NCBI GenBank assembly: GCA_964483025.1
Contig: CAYZZT010000008.1
Coordinates: forward strand, 1 to 22,959
Direction of reading: 5' to 3'
Source: CAIZIN01 sp964483025
GTDB taxonomy: Bacteria > Patescibacteriota > Minisyncoccia > Phycocordibacterales > CAIZIN01
Length of the DNA: 22,959 nucleotides
Part shown: positions 1 through 6,428 of the stretch, in pieces
Numbering within the stretch: the stretch's first letter is position 1
Layout: each line of letters starts with the position of its first letter
The notes under the pieces: generated by a model
Told to the model about the DNA's origin: nothing
What the model saw: only the letters and a program-made list of their open reading frames with translations
Database searches by the model: none
Translations under genes and position numbers: made by a program

Positions 1-346
1 TCTACAAAGTTTATCTCGGTTGTGTTTTGTCTTGCGACAAATTTAAACAATAATGCTAGTTACCGGGCACCATACATTACTGTCGGCCTCTCCATATTAT
101 TTAAGTAAGTGCAGAAGAGAAGTGCACCACCTGTCCTCGCAAGATTACACCAATCGTTCCCCGCGAGAAATTGGAAACGTTGACGCCGTTTTAGTTTAAG
201 CTAAAGCGAATTGAAAATCAGCCACACCGAAGTATGGTGACTTCACTGCTGTTTTTGCAGTTATGTTTTTTAGCCTTTTTAAGAGTTACTAAAGCTCTAC
301 TTTGCACATAGAAAAGTGATTCCAATGTCTAAGCCTGTCATCCCCC
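1..346 (-). ncRNA. ssrA: tmRNA (ssrA), 3' end cut off by window start
   Basis: Transfer-messenger RNA, read on the minus strand from 346. It rescues stalled ribosomes together with SmpB. The 5' end GGGGGATGACAGG followed by CTTAGACATTGGAA fits the conserved tmRNA start. A tag reading frame runs from 258 (resume codon GCA, preceded by AAACATAACT) to a TAA at 198-196. It encodes 20 residues, starting AKTAVK and ending FALA, with GCT TTA GCT TAA matching the classic Ala-Leu-Ala ending. Near position 1 the minus strand reads GATAAACTTTGTAGA, like the conserved segment just before the T arm, so roughly 45-60 nt (T arm and 3' acceptor) lie outside the window. The smpB gene is about 0.5 kb upstream on the same strand, which supports the call. 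Confidence 0.93.
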
Positions 347-358
347 TAAAACAAATTT

Positions 359-476
359 GTACTCAAATTTGTTCGGGCGAACATTTTGTACTCAAAATGT
401 TTTAGCCATAAAACAAACAATACAGTACTCAAATTTGTTCGGGCGAACATTTTGTACTCAAAATGTTTTAGCCATA
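359..476. repeat. Two perfect 52-bp direct repeats with hairpins
   Basis: Positions 359-410 and 425-476 are identical, 66 bp apart. Each unit holds a GTTCG/CGAAC hairpin and a hairpin ACATTTTG-TACT-CAAAATGT (381-400 and 447-466). A further hairpin ACAAATTTG-TACT-CAAATTTGT at 351-372 overlaps the first unit only. The pair lies between the GIY-YIG gene and the 5' end of tmRNA, so it overlaps where a tmRNA promoter should be. Short open frames crossing it just repeat the same peptide and are not treated as genes. Confidence 0.9.
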
Positions 477-528
477 TTTGTTATCCAAACATTTGCCCGT
501 AAAATCTTTGAAAACCTATTAAAAGATT

Positions 529-807
529 TTACTGACAAAAGTTTGTATTTATATTTTGTTTATATTCTTTTTTAATTTTATTTTTTTCTCTCGCTCCCCA
601 AAGGCTTTTTAAAAACCTCTCTCGATTAAAAGCATCAGCTTTGTTTTTATATTCTTCAAATTGGATAAGATGAACTGGTAGTCTGTCTCTTGTTGAAAAA
701 ACATTTCCCATCTGGTGGCGTTTTAGGCGAGAGGCAATATTATTTGTACAACCAATATACAAACCATCATCTTTTTCACTGTAGAGAATATAAACAAAAT
801 ATTCCAT
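529..807 (-). CDS. GIY-YIG domain protein (YhbQ/UPF0213-like)
   Basis: A 92-aa protein that is essentially one GIY-YIG nuclease domain. It begins MEYFVYILYSEKDDGLYIGCTNN, giving the paired VYIL and YIG motifs at about residues 5-8 and 17-19. SRLKRH follows (Arg about 27, His about 31), then FNRERFLKSLWG, where the family's catalytic Glu is expected. Length matches the stand-alone single-domain proteins common in bacteria; their substrate is mostly unknown, and a role in DNA processing is inferred only from the fold. It starts 9 nt after the smpB stop, so it is probably co-transcribed with smpB. No Shine-Dalgarno site precedes the ATG. The C-terminus (KNKIKKEYKQNINTN) is lysine-rich and low complexity. 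Confidence 0.88.
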   Translation of the reverse strand: MEYFVYILYSEKDDGLYIGCTNNIASRLKRHQMGNVFSTRDRLPVHLIQFEEYKNKADAFNRERFLKSLWGAREKNKIKKEYKQNINTNFCQ

Positions 808-816
808 ATCGATTTA

Positions 817-1257
817 TTAGTTTTTCAATGTTCTTCCGATCTCACGTTCGGTGTCTCGTTTTTTGATATCCTCTCGCTTATCGAACTTCTTTTTACCTCG
901 CCCAATGGCTATTTCTAGCTTGATGAGCTTGCCCTTATTATACAATGAAATGGGTATAATAGTCAATCCTTTTTCAGATGCTTTTCTTTCAATTTCATAA
1001 ATCTCAGATTTGGTGAGGATTAGCTTCCTTGTTCGGGCAGGCTCGTATTCTGTTGTAATGTTTTTGGGTTGATATGGAGGTATTTCAAGACCGACAATAA
1101 ATGCTTCTCCTCCACGTATTAAAACGTGAGCCCCACCAAGTTCCCCGTGTTTGTTGCGTATAGATTTGACTTCTGAGCCAGATAGCACAATACCGGCCTC
1201 ATATTTTTTTATGATTTCATAATTAAGCCCTGCTTTTTTGTTCTGTACGAGAGACAT
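817..1257 (-). CDS. smpB: SsrA-binding protein SmpB
   Basis: Small basic OB-fold protein that binds tmRNA and carries it to stalled ribosomes. Diagnostic stretches are NKKAGLNYEIIKKYEAGIVLSGSEVKSIR, the GGAHVLIRGGEAFIVGLEIPPY region, and the C-terminal GRGKKKFDKREDIKKRDTEREI tail, whose basic helix enters the mRNA path. I place the start at ATG 1257 (MSLVQNKK, 146 aa) because AAGAGGAT lies upstream at a workable distance. A longer frame from 1299 would start inside a TGTCATTCC repeat and add 14 residues not seen in the family. It is followed 9 nt later by the GIY-YIG gene and then by tmRNA on the same strand. Confidence 0.96.
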   Translation of the reverse strand: MSLVQNKKAGLNYEIIKKYEAGIVLSGSEVKSIRNKHGELGGAHVLIRGGEAFIVGLEIPPYQPKNITTEYEPARTRKLILTKSEIYEIERKASEKGLTIIPISLYNKGKLIKLEIAIGRGKKKFDKREDIKKRDTEREIGRTLKN

Positions 1258-1293
1258 ATAAAGTATCCTCTTAATTAGTTTCTTCCTTATGTA

Positions 1294-1366
1294 TGTCATT
1301 CCTGCGGAGGCAGGAATCCAGTCTGCAAAATTCAGAACTTGGATCCCCGTTGCTACGAGGATGACA
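1294..1366. repeat. TGTCAT...ATGACA element, 73 bp
   Basis: MITE-like element with terminal inverted repeats TGTCATTCC / GGATGACA. It contains a first hairpin ATTCCTGC-ggag-GCAGGAAT (1298-1317), the phrase CCAGTCTG, and a second imperfect hairpin TGGATCCCCG...CGAGGATGACA. It lies between the divergent smpB and ftsH genes. Relatives occur at 9565, 11183, 21099, 22501, 22871 and 22914. It has no coding capacity, so any movement would have to be driven from elsewhere. Confidence 0.85.
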
Positions 1367-1422
1367 ACAGGAGAAGGTTTATTTGAGGATTATATAAATA
1401 TAGCATAGAATAGGTTTTCTGT

Positions 1423-1428
1423 TATACT
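1423..1428 (+). promoter_or_regulatory. -10 box of ftsH (leaderless start inferred)
   Basis: TATACT ends 7 nt before the ftsH ATG at 1436, so transcription is expected to start at or next to the A of the start codon. No Shine-Dalgarno site is present and no good -35 box is visible. Confidence 0.55.
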
Positions 1429-1435
1429 GTGTCAT

Positions 1436-3373
1436 ATGGCAATAAAAAACCCAATACAAAACAAAAAAGAACCCAAAGTTAAGAGTAAAAAACCGGGCAG
1501 TGGCCTAGTTTCTAATTTGCTCACAGCTTTATTTATTTTCTTGCTTATAGGAGCTTTATATTCTTTTGTTAGTGAGGCAAATAAAAGTAACTCAGAAATT
1601 CCTCTTTCCCAAGTGGCATCTGATGTATCGGCAGGAAAAGTTGCATCAATTGTGGTTTCTGGCGAAGAATTAGAAATTACATATAAAGCTGAAAAAGACA
1701 AAATTGCCGAAGTAAAAAAATCTAAAAAAGAAGTAGGCACTGCTATTACAGAAACTTTTGCAAAATATGGTATTGCTTCAAGTACGCTTTCTGCCATTTC
1801 AATAAATGTAAAAAATGAATCAGGATTTATGTATTGGTTTATAAATCTTGCTCCTTTTCTTTTGCCAATTATTTTTGTTTTATTTTTCTTATGGTATCTT
1901 TCTCGCCAAGTAAAGGGGGCGGGAATGCAGGCTTTTACTTTTGGACAATCCAAAGCTCGACTTACAGATCCTAATGATAAAAAACAGAAGGTAACATTTG
2001 ATGATGTTGCAGGCGCAAAGGAAGCTAAAGAAGAATTGAAAGAAATTGTAGATTTTTTAAAAAGCCCAAAAAAGTTTTTTGATATTGGCGCACGAATTCC
2101 AAAAGGTATTTTGCTCATGGGGGCTCCCGGTACAGGGAAAACGCTTTTAGCAAGGGCAACGGCTGGAGAGGCTAATGTAGCGTTCTTTTCAATTTCTGGT
2201 TCTGAGTTTGTGGAAATGTTTGTGGGTGTGGGAGCTTCTCGTGTGAGAGATCTTTTTGCAATGGCAAAAGCATCAGCCCCAGCAATTATTTTTATTGATG
2301 AGATTGATGCTGTGGGAAGAACCAGGGGCAGTGGCATGGGAGGCGGAAATGATGAGAGGGAACAAACATTAAATCAAATTCTTGTGGAGATGGACGGATT
2401 TGAGCCAACAGAAAAAGTGATTGTGATGGCGGCCACAAATAGGCCAGATGTGCTCGATCATGCAATTTTGCGCCCGGGGAGATTTGATAGGCGAGTTGTA
2501 ATTGATTTGCCAGACAGGGGCGATCGTGAAGAGATTTTGAAAATACATTCAAGGGGGAAGCCGTTTGCAGAAGATGTAAATATCGCAATATTAGCAGAAA
2601 GAACGCCTGGATTTTCTGGTGCAGATTTATATTCACTTATGAATGAGGGGGCCATTCTTACAGCTCGTGAAGGACGCAACAAAATTGCGCAATTTGATTT
2701 AATTCGTTCTATTGAAAAGGTAATGATGGGCCCTGAAAGAAAAAGCCATTTACTTTCTGTGAAGGAAAAAGAAATTACAGCATACCATGAAGCAGGGCAT
2801 GCAATTGTTGCTTCTGTACTTCCATATGCAGATCCAGTCCATAAGATTTCTATTATTTCACGAGGCCGTGCTGCTGGTTATACTTTGAAACTTCCACTAG
2901 AGGATAGGAAGCTTCAATCAAAAAATGAATTTTTAGATGATATTGCAATGTCACTCGGAGGATATATTACAGAGAAAATGATTTTTGGAGATGTAACAAC
3001 TGGCCCATCAAATGATTTACAAGTTTCTACGGCTTTGGCTCGGGATATGGTAACTCGTTATGGAATGTCGGATAAAATTGGAGCGATGGCTTTAGAAGGG
3101 TCTCTCGGTAAACCATTATTTGGTGGGCAGGGAATGGAAGGGAAAGAATATTCTGAAAAAATGGGAGCAGAAATTGATTCTGAAGTTTCTTTGATTATGA
3201 AAACTGCATATGAAAAAGCAGAAAAAATAATTATAGAATATAAACATGTGCTCGATGCAATTGCAAAGAAACTTATTGAAGTTGAAACTATTGAGAAAGA
3301 TGAGTACGAAGCTATTATTTCAGCCCATGGAATTGCTTTGAAGAAGAAAAAAGATATAGAGCATCAATCATAG
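1436..3373 (+). CDS. ftsH: ATP-dependent zinc metalloprotease FtsH
   Basis: Membrane-bound AAA+ protease that extracts and degrades membrane proteins and some soluble proteins, including tagged ones. The 645 aa show the full family order: transmembrane segment about 26-45, an extracytoplasmic domain, a second transmembrane segment about 131-155, then the AAA module. This has Walker A GAPGTGKT (229-236), pore motif FVGVG (262-266), Walker B IIFIDE (285-290) and the second region of homology with RPGRFDRR (346-353). The peptidase part has the zinc motif HEAGH (451-455) and the third ligand Asp in GPSNDL (about 527). Length is normal. The ATG at 1436 directly follows a -10 box, and a strong terminator follows the stop, so it is probably a single-gene unit. 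Confidence 0.97.
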   Translation: MAIKNPIQNKKEPKVKSKKPGSGLVSNLLTALFIFLLIGALYSFVSEANKSNSEIPLSQVASDVSAGKVASIVVSGEELEITYKAEKDKIAEVKKSKKEVGTAITETFAKYGIASSTLSAISINVKNESGFMYWFINLAPFLLPIIFVLFFLWYLSRQVKGAGMQAFTFGQSKARLTDPNDKKQKVTFDDVAGAKEAKEELKEIVDFLKSPKKFFDIGARIPKGILLMGAPGTGKTLLARATAGEANVAFFSISGSEFVEMFVGVGASRVRDLFAMAKASAPAIIFIDEIDAVGRTRGSGMGGGNDEREQTLNQILVEMDGFEPTEKVIVMAATNRPDVLDHAILRPGRFDRRVVIDLPDRGDREEILKIHSRGKPFAEDVNIAILAERTPGFSGADLYSLMNEGAILTAREGRNKIAQFDLIRSIEKVMMGPERKSHLLSVKEKEITAYHEAGHAIVASVLPYADPVHKISIISRGRAAGYTLKLPLEDRKLQSKNEFLDDIAMSLGGYITEKMIFGDVTTGPSNDLQVSTALARDMVTRYGMSDKIGAMALEGSLGKPLFGGQGMEGKEYSEKMGAEIDSEVSLIMKTAYEKAEKIIIEYKHVLDAIAKKLIEVETIEKDEYEAIISAHGIALKKKKDIEHQS

Positions 3374-3414
3374 CTGTTCTAAATGTTTCATTGTTCAAAA
3401 TGTTCTAGGTGTTA

Positions 3415-3448
3415 AAATTCACTACATTATAATGTAGTGAATTTTTTT
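3415..3448 (+). terminator. Terminator after ftsH
   Basis: AAATTCACTACATT and AATGTAGTGAATTT form a fully palindromic 30-bp stem followed by a T run. The hairpin sits inside a second inverted repeat, TGTTCTAAATG (3375-3385) with CATTTAGAACA (3450-3460). Further GTTCTA/TAGAAC motifs occur on both sides up to about 3487. Confidence 0.85.
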
Positions 3449-3498
3449 ACATTTAGAACAACTAGAACACCTACAACAATTAGAACAACCCCCTGGGG

Positions 3499-3528
3499 TT
3501 GACAGGATGTGTATAAATTTGTTATGTT
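3499..3528 (+). promoter_or_regulatory. Housekeeping-sigma promoter for the 3587 gene
   Basis: TTGACA at 3499-3504, a 17-bp spacer, then TTATGT(T) at 3522-3528. This is one of the few places in the window with a consensus -35 box. It leaves a leader of about 50 nt, and a weak AAAGG (3572-3576) precedes the ATG at 3587. Confidence 0.65.
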
Positions 3529-3586
3529 CTTTATGGAAACGGTTCCAGAATATTTTTTATAAAACAAACAGAAAGGTACTACCATT

Positions 3587-4078
3587 ATGTGTGAGAAAAA
3601 CGAAACCTGTCCTCAGATGATGTTGTATGTAATGAGAGGTGGAGAAATTTACGCATTACTCAATAGTCACGGGAAGCTCGCAAAGGGCCATCCCGAAGAA
3701 AAAAATCCAAATTGTGGTATTTATCGTCCAACGATTTGTTGCGAATGTGGGAGTCAAAACTTTATATCGCTTATCGAAAATTCCAGGCGCGAGCTTGGAG
3801 ATGAGGCGACTGTCCGCTTTGTTGTTCCTGCGCTTCGCGAGAAAAAAGAGTTGGGTCGCACAGACAAACTTTGGTTTGTTATGACTGTTCCTCCAGATCT
3901 CGTTGAAACAGCTCGCCATCCATATTATTCGGGCGGGCTCACATATGTTTCAAGGCAAGACCTTGAAGAGGTTGTTGATGTCCCACCTCATGGGATGGCA
4001 CCAATCAACCGCAACATTATTGCGATGACTCCCGAGTGCAGGGAATTAGTCGAAGCTGGGTTTGCATTACTCAGCTAA
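3587..4078 (+). CDS. Uncharacterised cysteine-containing protein, 163 aa
   Basis: I do not recognise this family. The protein is soluble, with no signal peptide or membrane segment. It has an early Cys pair (C2, C8) and a cluster PTICCECGSQNF around residues 48-59 that could bind a metal, followed by an alpha/beta-looking part (TVRFVVPALREKKELGRTDKLWFVMTVPPDLVETA). The C-terminal half has several Pro/His segments (ARHPYYSGG, VPPHGMAPINRN). It stands alone between its own promoter and its own terminator, unlike most genes here, so it may be independently regulated. GC content looks higher than in its neighbours (for example around 3780-4030), a mild hint of different origin. No function is proposed. 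Confidence 0.75.
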   Translation: MCEKNETCPQMMLYVMRGGEIYALLNSHGKLAKGHPEEKNPNCGIYRPTICCECGSQNFISLIENSRRELGDEATVRFVVPALREKKELGRTDKLWFVMTVPPDLVETARHPYYSGGLTYVSRQDLEEVVDVPPHGMAPINRNIIAMTPECRELVEAGFALLS

Positions 4079-4085
4079 ATTATAC

Positions 4086-4115
4086 AGGATGTCTTTAACA
4101 AGGCATCCTTTTTTC
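4086..4115 (+). terminator. Terminator after the 3587 gene
   Basis: Imperfect stem GGATGTC...GGCATCC (4087-4108) followed by TTTTTT, 8 nt after the stop codon. Confidence 0.75.
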
Positions 4116-4127
4116 TTTGCTTATGTG

Positions 4128-4156
4128 TGATATAATGGAACTACTAAGCAGTAGTT
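4128..4156 (+). promoter_or_regulatory. Extended -10 promoter and leader hairpin for the 4188 gene
   Basis: TGA-TATAAT at 4128-4136 is a consensus extended -10 box. The expected start point falls in a small hairpin AACTACT-aagc-AGTAGTT (4139-4156). The leader to the ATG at 4188 is about 45 nt, long for this genome, and shows no clear Shine-Dalgarno site. The hairpin could be an operator or a 5' stabiliser (inference). Confidence 0.6.
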
Positions 4157-4187
4157 GATATAAACACTGCTCTAAAATAATAAATAT

Positions 4188-4844
4188 ATGGCAAACAAAC
4201 AATTAAAACAAAAAGCATTGGAAATGAGAGCTAAGCAGATGAGTTATAGTCAGATAAAAGAAAAGTTAGGGGTGAGTAAAGGAACATTATCAGTATGGTT
4301 AAGAGATTTACCCTTGTCAAAGGAAAGAATATTGGAGTTAGGTGCTAATAGTGAAATAAGAATTGAAAAATATAGAAATACAATGCTCGCAAAGCAACAA
4401 GTCAAAAGAGATGTTGCGTATAAACTAGTCAGTAAAGATATTGGGAAAATAAATGATAGAGAAATGTTTATAGCTGGTCTTTTCTTATATTGGGCAGAGG
4501 GCGGCAAAACTAGAGATGCCTCTGTTGTTTTGACTAATACTAATCCAACAATGCTTAAGTTTTATCTAAAATGGCTAAAACTTTTAAGAGTTCCAAAAGA
4601 CAAATTAAGAATCAATCTTCATTTATATTCAGATATGAATATAAAGGAGAAAATTAAATTTTGGTCAGATACGCTGGATATTCCACAGAATCAATTTTGG
4701 AAACCATATATTAAGAAAAGTTTACAAACATCAATAACATATAAAAATGGATACGGACACGGAACTTGTTGCATTGTTTATGATAATAAACCATTTCGTG
4801 ATTATGTTCTGATGGGGTTGAAGAGAATTCAAGATATTTTATAG
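4188..4844 (+). CDS. HTH protein with LAGLIDADG-like C-terminal part
   Basis: 218 aa. Residues 1-45 form a helix-turn-helix of the resolvase/IS-type kind (KALEMRAKQMSYSQIKEKLGVSKGTLSVWLRDLPLS). The rest begins FIAGLFLYWAEGGK (about 95-108), then VVLTNTNPTMLKFYLKWLKLL and a later aromatic-rich half (KFWSDTLDIPQNQFWKPY). The AGL..YWAEG-K and TNTNP pattern resembles the LAGLIDADG homing-endonuclease fold as I know it from related proteins, but one match is weak proof. It could be a DNA-binding regulator that reuses the fold, or a former mobile endonuclease. Its own promoter lies upstream and the tRNA-Ile gene 52 nt downstream. No repeat flanks or intron signs support active homing. Confidence 0.6.
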   Translation: MANKQLKQKALEMRAKQMSYSQIKEKLGVSKGTLSVWLRDLPLSKERILELGANSEIRIEKYRNTMLAKQQVKRDVAYKLVSKDIGKINDREMFIAGLFLYWAEGGKTRDASVVLTNTNPTMLKFYLKWLKLLRVPKDKLRINLHLYSDMNIKEKIKFWSDTLDIPQNQFWKPYIKKSLQTSITYKNGYGHGTCCIVYDNKPFRDYVLMGLKRIQDIL

Positions 4845-4856
4845 TTTTCAAAAGGA

Positions 4857-4884
4857 TTGATTACGCTTTTTTTTCTGATATAGT
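4857..4884 (+). promoter_or_regulatory. Promoter of tRNA-Ile
   Basis: TTGATT (4857-4862), 16-bp spacer, then TGA-TATAGT (4876-4884). The expected start point is a few nt before the mature tRNA 5' end at 4897. Confidence 0.6.
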
Positions 4885-4896
4885 ATGTAGGCAAAT

Positions 4897-4969
4897 GCGC
4901 GCATAGCTCAGCTGGTAGAGCTGACGACTTATACTCGTCCGGCCGGGGGTTCGAATCCCTCTGCGCGCA
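4897..4969 (+). tRNA. tRNA-Ile(UAU)
   Basis: Complete 73-nt cloverleaf. The acceptor is GCGCGCA/TGCGCGC, the D stem GCTC/GAGC and the anticodon stem GACGA/TCGTC. The loop is CTTATAC, giving anticodon TAT at 4930-4932. The T arm is GGGGG-TTCGAAT-CCCTC with one G-T pair, and the discriminator is A. CCA is not encoded (CAAA follows). UAU reads the isoleucine codon AUA directly. Most bacteria instead use a CAU tRNA modified by TilS, so this is unusual. A bidirectional terminator follows. Confidence 0.93.
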
Positions 4970-4976
4970 CAAAATA

Positions 4977-5003
4977 AAAAATCTCCCACATGGGAGATTT
5001 TTT
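4977..5003. terminator. Bidirectional terminator, tRNA-Ile / 5002 gene
   Basis: ATCTCCC-acat-GGGAGAT (4981-4998) with an A run before and a T run after, so it can stop transcripts from both sides. Its end touches the stop codon of the minus-strand gene at 5002. Confidence 0.85.
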
Positions 5004-5829
5004 ATTTCCTTGGGTAAAAGTCAGTGAGTTCCCCCGAATTATATATCTCATAGGTTAGTCCACCGAAAGAATATTTTATCCCATCAATTTCAATTTCTGC
5101 ACCTCCTGCTTTCGGGTCAATTTTTGGTGAGAAGTGGTCGAAGCCGATATTGTAAAGTGTTCCAATTATTTCAGGTTTTTGGCTTATGTCGCCATTACCA
5201 CTTTTTATCCAAGCATCAGCTAGCTCTTTTATATAAAGTGCGCCATAAAGATACGTGTAGTACCTATCATGTTCATCTGTAATTCGAGCAAATCTTTCTT
5301 GGTCAGGATCAGTGGTTTGAAAATCTAATTTATTTTCAAATGCTTTGCCTAAATAAAATTGAGAAGATGTATCTTTTAAATTTCCTTCAATTGTTTTTGC
5401 TGTTTCTGGTTTGATGCCCATTACACCCCAAGAAAATTGAGATTGTGTGCCGAGAATTTTTAGCGGAGCAAAAGCTTGTTTAAAAATTTCTCTTTCGCTT
5501 GTGAAGAGGCGAAGTTGTTCGACTGCTAAGACAGATACAATGAGCCGAGCGGGAACACCTGTTTCATTTTCCACACGAGCAAGTACATCTTTATCTTTTT
5601 TTACTGCATCGGAAAAAACTTTCCATTCTTCGGTCTTTGCCCACTCAATTTGTGTAGCTTTATTTCCAGCACTTGTATTGTTATAGAAACCCATTCTTTG
5701 ATTATCAACAATCCCTTTTGTATTTGTTATTCCAAATCTTACAGCAAAATATCCGGCGGTAAAGAATAGGCCAATTACTGCGAATATATAAATTATTATA
5801 TTAAGTGTTAGTTTTAGTTTTTTGTTCAT
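5002..5829 (-). CDS. Membrane-anchored protein with lysozyme-like fold (tentative)
   Basis: 275 aa. One N-terminal membrane segment (about 9-29, NIIIYIFAVIGLFFTAGYFAV) is followed by a large domain predicted outside the membrane. The core VPARLIVSVLAVEQLRLFTSE, then QFSWGVMGIKPETAKTIEGNL, and later YLYGALYIKELADAWI and IIGTLYNIG resemble the lysozyme/transglycosylase helical fold. The Glu in AVEQ sits where a catalytic Glu would be. If so, it would cut or remodel peptidoglycan at the membrane surface. The match is by eye only, and no strict SLT motif is present, so an inactive or structural role is possible. It is a single-gene unit on the minus strand. Confidence 0.6.
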   Translation of the reverse strand: MNKKLKLTLNIIIYIFAVIGLFFTAGYFAVRFGITNTKGIVDNQRMGFYNNTSAGNKATQIEWAKTEEWKVFSDAVKKDKDVLARVENETGVPARLIVSVLAVEQLRLFTSEREIFKQAFAPLKILGTQSQFSWGVMGIKPETAKTIEGNLKDTSSQFYLGKAFENKLDFQTTDPDQERFARITDEHDRYYTYLYGALYIKELADAWIKSGNGDISQKPEIIGTLYNIGFDHFSPKIDPKAGGAEIEIDGIKYSFGGLTYEIYNSGELTDFYPRK

Positions 5830-5865
5830 TAGCTACTGCAAAATAGCACAGAATAGTGTTTTTTG

Positions 5866-5905
5866 GAAGTAAAAATAAAACCTCACCGTATATTTTGGTG
5901 AGGTT
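5866..5905 (-). terminator. Terminator of the 6379-5936 operon
   Basis: AACCTCACC (5879-5887) pairs with GGTGAGGTT (5897-5905). On the minus strand it is followed by TTTTATTTTTACTT. It ends the transcript of the 92-aa gene. Confidence 0.8.
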
Positions 5906-5935
5906 GATTGAAAGAATCGGCCGAGTAAGGCTATT

Positions 5936-6214
5936 TCACATGTTTGGACATTTGAAAGATGTGTTTTCCAAAGGTCTGATCTTGTGAACTTCAACATAGC
6001 CAACTGAGTCTTGGCCATCAATTCTCTTTTCGTTTTTGCAAAAGATCAATGGGCAGTAGTTTCGCGCCCATATATCGTAAGGTTTTTCGATATTTTTGCT
6101 TCTGATTTTTTTGAATTTGTTTTTTCTTAACCACCGTACTGCTTCTGCTTTTGTTGATGGCCCTATGATGATACTAGGTCCATGAATTGGTTCAATCTTT
6201 ATAATAACTTGCAT
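5936..6214 (-). CDS. Small uncharacterised protein, 92 aa
   Basis: Not recognised. It is a soluble basic protein beginning MQVIIKIEPIHGPSIIIGPSTKAEAVRWLRKNKFKKIRSK, which looks like a beta strand, loop and Lys/Arg-rich helix. The second half has three Cys (NYCPLIFCKN, FKCPNM) that could coordinate a metal or form a disulfide. A clear AAGGAG site precedes the ATG, one of the few real Shine-Dalgarno sites in the window. It follows the 48-aa membrane protein gene by 18 nt on the same strand and shares its terminator, so the two probably form one operon. It stops with TGA. Confidence 0.72.
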   Translation of the reverse strand: MQVIIKIEPIHGPSIIIGPSTKAEAVRWLRKNKFKKIRSKNIEKPYDIWARNYCPLIFCKNEKRIDGQDSVGYVEVHKIRPLENTSFKCPNM

Positions 6215-6232
6215 TTGTTTCTCCTTGTTTGG

Positions 6233-6379
6233 TTACTTTCCGTATTGAGGTTTTTCTGTAAGGATGAGCATAACAAAAGTTATTAACATCCAGATGATAA
6301 TGAAAACAATTCCAGGGTCCAATGCGGTTTGGAAATGCTCGTACTGTTTATACAAATTGAGTGCTGTTAGTGCGTTCAT
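6233..6379 (-). CDS. Single-pass membrane microprotein, 48 aa
   Basis: A short open frame from ATG 6379 to TAA 6233. It encodes an amphipathic start (MNALTALNLYKQYEHFQTALD), then one transmembrane helix (PGIVFIIIWMLITFVMLIL, about 22-40) and a short polar tail (TEKPQYGK). The codons look natural, the helix is well bounded and charged residues flank it. It has a promoter upstream and the 92-aa gene 18 nt downstream. These features argue that it is real despite its length. Function unknown; as a guess it may anchor or regulate the soluble partner encoded next to it. Confidence 0.65.
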   Translation of the reverse strand: MNALTALNLYKQYEHFQTALDPGIVFIIIWMLITFVMLILTEKPQYGK

Positions 6380-6384
6380 ATTTG

Positions 6385-6428
6385 GTTATATCTACCCATA
6401 AACTACCAGAATATTTTGACTGTGTCAA
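6385..6428 (-). promoter_or_regulatory. Promoter of the 48-aa / 92-aa operon
   Basis: On the minus strand TTGACA (6428-6423) directly follows the recG stop. It is 17 bp from TAGTTT (6405-6400). A second possible -10, TATAAC (6390-6385), is 5 nt from the ATG and would give a leaderless transcript. Confidence 0.5.

Noticed and set aside
357..575. 72-aa open frame over the 52-bp repeats
   Set aside because: It simply translates the direct repeat twice (the same YSNLFGRTFCTQNVLAI unit), has no homology I recognise and no start signals.
1258..1299. Longer SmpB start
   Set aside because: The extra ATG is part of the TGTCATTCC repeat; an RBS-like site supports 1257.
1432..2337. 301-aa minus-strand frame opposite ftsH
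   Set aside because: Shadow of the ftsH coding frame; ftsH is complete with all catalytic motifs.
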